DNA from: Streptomyces avermitilis MA-4680 = NBRC 14893
GTDB taxonomy: Bacteria; Actinomycetota; Actinomycetes; Streptomycetales; Streptomycetaceae
Length of the DNA: 64,000 bases
Assembly: GCF_000009765.2 (NCBI RefSeq)
Contig: NC_003155.5
Span: forward strand, 3,534,001-3,598,000
Reading direction: 5' to 3'
The position numbers and the translations under genes were made by a program. Position 1 is the first letter of the stretch; every line of letters begins with the position of its first letter. The notes beneath the pieces are model-generated. The model had not been told where the DNA came from. It saw only the letters and a program-made list of their open reading frames with translations, and did not search any database. Positions 59,359 through 64,000 of the stretch are shown piece by piece.

Positions 59359-62300
59359 TCAGTCCTTTCCGAATTCCGCGTTGATGAAGTCGAAGAGCTC
59401 TTCATCCGAGGCGGAATCGAGCTTGCTGGTGATGTCGCCGTCGTCGGCTTCGAGTTCGTCCGCGCTCCAGGCGGAGGCCAGCCGGCGCAGCCGGGCCGCG
59501 AGCTGTTCGCGGGTGGCCCGGTCCGGTGGCGAGGTGGCGAGCGCGGCTTCGAGATGGTCGAGCTGGGTGAGCGCCGGCAGCGGAGCCCCGGCGACCGACC
59601 GCAGGACCTTGCTCTCCAGGTGCTCGGCGAGCGCGGTCGCCGTGGGGTAGTCGAAGACGAGCGCGGCGGAGAGCTGGACGCCGGTCGCGGCGATCAGGCC
59701 GTTGCGCAGCTCGACCGCGGTGAGCGAGTCGAATCCCAGCTCCCGGAAGGGGAGTTTGGCGTCGAGCGGGGCGTCGGCCGCGTAGTCCAGTACGGCGGCC
59801 ACCTGCCGGTGGATCAGATCCAGCAGCAGCTGTCGCCGCCCGCTCTCGGACTGCTCGGCCAGCTGCTGCGCGAAGGACTGCCCGGCCGCCCGCGCACCGG
59901 CCGCCGAGGCCCTGCGCAGGGGTGCGCGGACCAGGCCGCGGAAGGGTGCGGGCAGGGTCGCCTCGGCCGCCTTCCCGCGCAGTACGGCCTTGTCGAGGCG
60001 CATGGGTACCAAGGTGGTCGCGTCCGAGTTCCACGCCGCGTCGAACAGGGCGAGACCCTGCCGCGGGGTGAAGGCGAGGACGCCGGCCTGGGCCATCCGC
60101 CGCCGGTCCACGTCGGAGAGGTGCGCCGACATGCCGGCCGTGGTCTCCCACAGGCCCCAGGCGAGCGAGGTCGCCGGCAGGTCGGCCGCGCGCCTGCGGT
60201 GGGCGAGTGCGTCCAGGAAGGCGTTGGCCGCCGCGTAGTTGGCCTGGCCCGCGCCGCCGAAGGTGCCGACGCCCGAGGAGAACAGCACGAAGTGGGACAG
60301 CCCGAGGTCCGCGGTCAGCTCGTGCAGATGCTGCGCCGCCTCGGCCTTGGGCCGCAGCACGGTGTCGATCCGGTCGGGGGTCAGGGTGGTGAGGACTCCG
60401 TCGTCGACGACTCCGGCGATGTGTACGACGGCGGTCACGGGGTGCTCGGCCGGTACGTCCGCCAGCGCGTCGGCCAGGGCGGCGCGGTCGGCGGTGTCGC
60501 AGGCCGTGAAGGTCGCGTCGGCGCCCGCCTCGGCAAGGACTCGGCCCAGTTCGGCCGCGCGCGGGTCGTCGGGGCCCCGCCTGCTGAGCAGCAGCAGGTG
60601 CCGCACGCCGTGCGCGGTCGCCAGGTGCCGCACGATCTCGGTGCCGATGCCGCCGGTCGCGCCGGTGACCACCACCGTGCCGTGTTCGCCTCCCGGGCCG
60701 CGTTCCGCCGGACCGTCGGTGGGCCGTTCGGTGACCTGGGCCAGCCGGGGCACGAGCACCTGGCCGTCCCGGACGGCGAGTTGCGGTTCGGCCTCGGTCA
60801 GTGCGGTTCCCACGGCGGCGGCGAGCAGTTCGGCGTCCGCGTCGCGGCCGCCGAGGTCGGCCAGGACGAACCGCTCCGGGTGCTCCGCCTGCGCCGACAG
60901 CAGCAGTCCGCGGGCCGCCGCCTGCGCCGGGTCGACCGGGGTGCCGTCCCCGGTGGACACGGCCGCGCGGGTGACGAGGACGAACCGGGCCCCGGCCAGG
61001 CGGCCGTCCGCGAGCAGTTCCTTGACCAGCTCCAGGGTGCGGTGGGTGGTGTGCCGCATGGACTCGACGGTCGCGCCGGGTTCCGTGTCCACGGACAGGA
61101 CGACGAGCCCGGGCGCGGCGCCGTGCTCCGTGGAGCGGCCGAGGGACGCGAGGTCCGGGTGGGCCTCGACTTCGGCGCCCTGGGTGGCGACGAGCGCCTT
61201 GGCCAGGCCGTCCGCGCCGACGACGGCCCAAGGGCCGGCCGGTTCGGGAGCCACGGCCGCCACGGGTGTCCAGGTCAGGCGATAGAGCGAGTCAGGTCCG
61301 GTGGGGGCGCCGGCGGGCGTCGTGGCGGGCGCGGTGCCCGTCCGTACGCCGACGCGGTCCACCGAGAGCACCGGCTCGCCCTCCGCGTCCGACAGCAGCA
61401 CGGCTACGGCGCCCGGGCCCGAGCGGGTCAGCCGGACCCGCAGCTCGGTGGCGCCGGTGGCGTACCGGGTCACCCCGGCGAAGTGGACCGGCTCGCCGGC
61501 GAGTTCGGTGATCAGGTCCGTCAGGCCCGCCAGCAGCTCGGGGTGCAGACCGAAGCGGTCGGCGTCGCCCGCCTCCTGCTCGGTCAGCACCAGCTCGGCG
61601 AACAGCTCGTCCGCCCGGCGCCACACCGCGTCCGCGCCGACGGGTTCGGCGTCGGCGGGCGGCCAGGCGGCGGGGTCGGGCTCGGGCCGGGCGGCCGCAC
61701 CGCCGACGGTGCCGTGCGCGATCCGCGTCCAGGACTCGTCCCCGGCGTCACCGGAGTCCGTGGGCCCCACGTGGAGGGTGAAGTCCCGGTCGCCGTCCTC
61801 GTCCGGCGCCGCCACCACGAGTTGCAGCGGGGCGTGCGGTCCGCCGGGCAGCGCGGCGGGGACGTCGAGTTCGGCGATCCGGTCGCAGCCGAGGCTGCCG
61901 GCCGCCCACAGCACCAGATCGAGGATGTCGCCGCGGGACGGCGGCCGTTCTTCGTCGATGCCGGGCAGGCTGCCGCTGAAGAGCGACCCGCCGGTACCGG
62001 GCAGCGGCACGGCCGCCGTGAGCAGCGGGTGCCCGGTGCCCGCCAGGCCCGCGCCGGCCAGCGCCTCGACGCCGCCCGTGGGCGCGTCCAGCCAGTACCG
62101 CCGGTGCTGGAACGCGTACGTGGGCAGTTCCACCCGGCGGGCGCCGGTGCCGTGGAAGAACGCGGGCCAGTCGACGCGGCCGGTGCGCACGTGCAGCCTG
62201 CCGAGCGCGGTGAGCAGGGTCCGTACCTCGTCGCGGTCGCGGCGCTGGACGGCGATGCCGGTGGCGCCCGCCCCGGCCGACTCCTTCGCCATGGCGGTCA

Positions 62301-64000
62301 GCACGCCGTCCGGGCCCAGCTCCAGGAAGGTGGTCACCTCCTCGCCGAGCAGGCTGTCCACTCCGTCCGCGAACCGCACGGTCCCCCGCACCTGCCGCGC
62401 CCAGTAGGCGGGGTCGCACAGCTGCTCGGCGGTGGCCGGCTTGCCGGTCACGTTGGAGACGACCGGCAGTTCGGGCTCGGCGAAGGTCACCTGGGCCAGT
62501 TCGCGCTCGTACGCGGCGAGCATCGGTTCCATCAGCGGCGAGTGGAAGGCGTGGCTCACGGTGAGCCGCTTGGTGCGCAGCCCCGCCTCGGCGAGCCGGG
62601 CACCCGCCGCCGTGACGGCCTCCTCCGTGCCGGACAGCACCATCGAGGCCGGGCCGTTGACGGCGGCGACGGACACCTCGTCGAACGCGTCGCCGAGCAG
62701 CGCGGACACCACGTCCTCGGCCGCGGCGACGGACAGCATGGCGCCGCCCTCGGGCAGTTCCTGCATCAGCCGGGCGCGGGCGGTGACCACCCGGGCCGCG
62801 TCGGCGGTGGACCAGACGCCGGCCACGTGCGCGGCGGCGAGCTCGCCGATCGAGTGGCCGAGCACGGCGTCGGGCCGTACGCCCCAGTGCTCCAGCAGCC
62901 GGAACAGCGCCACCTCCACGGCGAACAGGGCCGGCTGTGTGTAGAGGGTCTGGTCGATCAGCGCGGCCTCGGGCGAGCCGGGCTCGGCGAACACGACCGA
63001 GGCCAGCGGGCGCGGCAGATGGCGGTCGAGGGCGGCGCACAGCTCGTCGAAGGCCGACGCGAACGCCGGGAAGGCCGCGTACAGGGCGCGGCCCATGCCG
63101 GTGCGCTGGGCGCCCTGGCCGGTGAAGAGGAAGGCGAGCCGGCCCTCGGCGCGCTCCTCGGCGACGGCGCCCGCGGACAGGTCCGTGAGGCCGCGGCGCA
63201 GTTCGTCCGGGTCGGCGGCGACGAGCACCGCCGCCCGGTCGAGGACGCTGCGGGTGGTGGCCAGGGAGTGGGCGAGATCGGTGACGCCGTGCCCGCCCTC
63301 GTCGAGGAGGGCGGTCAGCCGGGCGGCCTGGTCACGGAGGGCGTCCTGGGTGCGGGCGGAGACGACGACGGGGACGGGGCGGCCGGCGGTGGGGACGGAG
63401 ACGCCGGGGGCGGGGCGCCCGGTGTCCGTGTCGGCCCGCTCGTCGGTGGGCTCGTCGGCCCGCTCGTCGGTGGACTCGCCGGCGGGCTCGTCGGGTGCCT
63501 CCTCCAGGGTGTCGGGTGCCTCCTCCAGGATCACGTGCGCGTTCGTGCCGCTGATCCCGAACGCCGAGACGCCCGCGCGGCGCGGTGCGCCGTCCCGTGG
63601 CCACTCCTGGGCCCGGTCGAGCAGTTCCACCGCCCCGGAACTCCAGTCGACGTGCGGACTCGGGGCGTCCACGTGCAGGGTGCGGGGCATCAGTCCGTGC
63701 CGCATCGCCTGCACCATCTTGATGACTCCGGCGACGCCCGCGGCGGCCTGGCTGTGCCCGATGTTGGACTTGACCGAGCCCAGCCGCAGCGGCCGGCCGG
63801 CCGGGCGGTCCTGGCCGTAGGTGGCGAGCAGCGCCTGTGCCTCGATCGGGTCGCCGAGCGTCGTGCCCGTACCGTGCGCCTCGACCACGTCCACGGCCGA
63901 GGCGGGCAGCGCCGCGTTGACCAGCGCCTGCCGGATGACCCGCTCCTGGGCGGGGCCGTTGGGCGCGGTGAGGCCGTTGGACGCGCCGTCCTGGTTCACC
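59359..64000 (-). CDS. olmA2: Type I modular PKS, C-terminal part: (KS)-AT(malonyl)-DH(degenerate)-KR-ACP (oligomycin M6); N-terminus outside window
   Basis: About 1546 residues are visible; the frame is open at the right edge, entering inside a KS after its Cys (first visible motifs [22 protein letters not shown]). Then AT (GHSIGE at about 62855; HAFH at about 62550, malonyl), a DH remnant, KR (GATGGIG, ANYAAAN, VDD: active, B-type), ACP (GFDSL) and an acidic docking tail ending [11 protein letters not shown]. The DH keeps HPLLTAAV and the end of the double hotdog. It has lost the HxxxGxxxxP strand ([14 protein letters not shown] occupies that place), and the usual LLDAALH has become LLAGLTDL, so it should be inactive. 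Output is then a hydroxyl, matching C22 methylene/C23 oxygen, a spiroacetal oxygen in oligomycin. The olmA3 start lies 5 nt after the stop, with its ribosome site inside this gene: translational coupling. Confidence 0.9.
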   Translation of the reverse strand, partial: VNQDGASNGLTAPNGPAQERVIRQALVNAALPASAVDVVEAHGTGTTLGDPIEAQALLATYGQDRPAGRPLRLGSVKSNIGHSQAAAGVAGVIKMVQAMRHGLMPRTLHVDAPSPHVDWSSGAVELLDRAQEWPRDGAPRRAGVSAFGISGTNAHVILEEAPDTLEEAPDEPAGESTDERADEPTDERADTDTGRPAPGVSVPTAGRPVPVVVSARTQDALRDQAARLTALLDEGGHGVTDLAHSLATTRSVLDRAAVLVAADPDELRRGLTDLSAGAVAEERAEGRLAFLFTGQGAQRTGMGRALYAAFPAFASAFDELCAALDRHLPRPLASVVFAEPGSPEAALIDQTLYTQPALFAVEVALFRLLEHWGVRPDAVLGHSIGELAAAHVAGVWSTADAARVVTARARLMQELPEGGAMLSVAAAEDVVSALLGDAFDEVSVAAVNGPASMVLSGTEEAVTAAGARLAEAGLRTKRLTVSHAFHSPLMEPMLAAYERELAQVTFAEPELPVVSNVTGKPATAEQLCDPAYWARQVRGTVRFADGVDSLLGEEVTTFLELGPDGVLTAMAKESAGAGATGIAVQRRDRDEVRTLLTALGRLHVRTGRVDWPAFFHGTGARRVELPTYAFQHRRYWLDAPTGGVEALAGAGLAGTGHPLLTAAVPLPGTGGSLFSGSLPGIDEERPPSRGDILDLVLWAAGSLGCDRIAELDVPAALPGGPHAPLQLVVAAPDEDGDRDFTLHVGPTDSGDAGDESWTRIAHGTVGGAAARPEPDPAAWPPADAEPVGADAVWRRADELFAELVLTEQEAGDADRFGLHPELLAGLTDLITELAGEPVHFAGVTRYATGATELRVRLTRSGPGAVAVLLSDAEGEPVLSVDRVGVRTGTAPATTPAGAPTGPDSLYRLTWTPVAAVAPEPAGPWAVVGADGLAKALVATQGAEVEAHPDLASLGRSTEHGAAPGLVVLSVDTEPGATVESMRHTTHRTLELVKELLADGRLAGARFVLVTRAAVSTGDGTPVDPAQAAARGLLLSAQAEHPERFVLADLGGRDADAELLAAAVGTALTEAEPQLAVRDGQVLVPRLAQVTERPTDGPAERGPGGEHGTVVVTGATGGIGTEIVRHLATAHGVRHLLLLSRRGPDDPRAAELGRVLAEAGADATFTACDTADRAALADALADVPAEHPVTAVVHIAGVVDDGVLTTLTPDRIDTVLRPKAEAAQHLHELTADLGLSHFVLFSSGVGTFGGAGQANYAAANAFLDALAHRRRAADLPATSLAWGLWETTAGMSAHLSDVDRRRMAQAGVLAFTPRQGLALFDAAWNSDATTLVPMRLDKAVLRGKAAEATLPAPFRGLVRAPLRRASAAGARAAGQSFAQQLAEQSESGRRQLLLDLIHRQVAAVLDYAADAPLDAKLPFRELGFDSLTAVELRNGLIAATGVQLSAALVFDYPTATALAEHLESKVLRSVAGAPLPALTQLDHLEAALATSPPDRATREQLAARLRRLASAWSADELEADDGDITSKLDSASDEELFDFINAEFGKD

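Overview
The window is GC-rich, Streptomyces-like DNA (codons ending in G/C, purine-rich ribosome binding sites, GTG starts). It is almost entirely one modular type I polyketide biosynthetic cluster. Both ends are cut: the left end inside a 3-hydroxyacyl-CoA dehydrogenase gene, the right end inside a polyketide synthase (PKS) gene.

Layout, left to right. (1) 1-2521, minus strand: a three-gene supply/tailoring group, namely a small OlmO/OssO-like spiroacetal cyclase, a crotonyl-CoA carboxylase/reductase (ethylmalonyl-CoA supply) and the start of a 3-hydroxybutyryl-CoA dehydrogenase. (2) 2522-2726: a divergent promoter region. (3) 2727-21960, plus strand: a two-module PKS, a one-module PKS and a cytochrome P450. 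(4) 21961-22430: a convergent intergenic region with two strong hairpins and a short repeat array. (5) 22431-64000, minus strand: four PKS genes, with two modules plus thioesterase, three modules, two modules, and a partial gene showing one module.

Reading the domains gives eleven extension modules. Ordered by docking-domain type and chemistry they fit modules 6-16 of the oligomycin assembly line: partial PKS (M6, malonyl, KR only) > M7 (ethylmalonyl-type AT, full reduction) and M8 (malonyl, DH-KR) > M9 (malonyl, DH-KR) and M10 (methylmalonyl, full reduction) > M11 (methylmalonyl, DH-KR) > M12, M13, M14 (methylmalonyl; KR dead, active, dead) > M15 (methylmalonyl, KR) and M16 (malonyl, DH-KR, TE). 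This predicts C2=C3, 5-OH, 7-keto, 9-OH, 11-keto, methyls at 4/6/8/10/12/14, the C16-C19 diene and the 20-ethyl group of oligomycin. The P450 has a Trp at position 178, the residue studied in CYP107W1 (OlmB), the oligomycin C12 hydroxylase. I therefore call this an oligomycin (olm) cluster or a very close relative. The loading module, modules 1-5 and pathway regulators are not in the window and presumably lie beyond the right end.

The less expected observations are: (a) a direct-repeat box, AGGGG-N8-AGGGG, placed almost identically upstream of a TANNNT -10 at three promoters; (b) two catalytically dead KRs in one protein that are almost identical in DNA; (c) an apparently intact DH in M11 where oligomycin needs an alcohol; (d) an unusual M7 acyltransferase with GSSQGE and VPTH motifs; (e) extensive near-identical direct and inverted DNA repeats within the PKS genes; (f) a 4 x 19-bp tandem repeat in the P450 leader.
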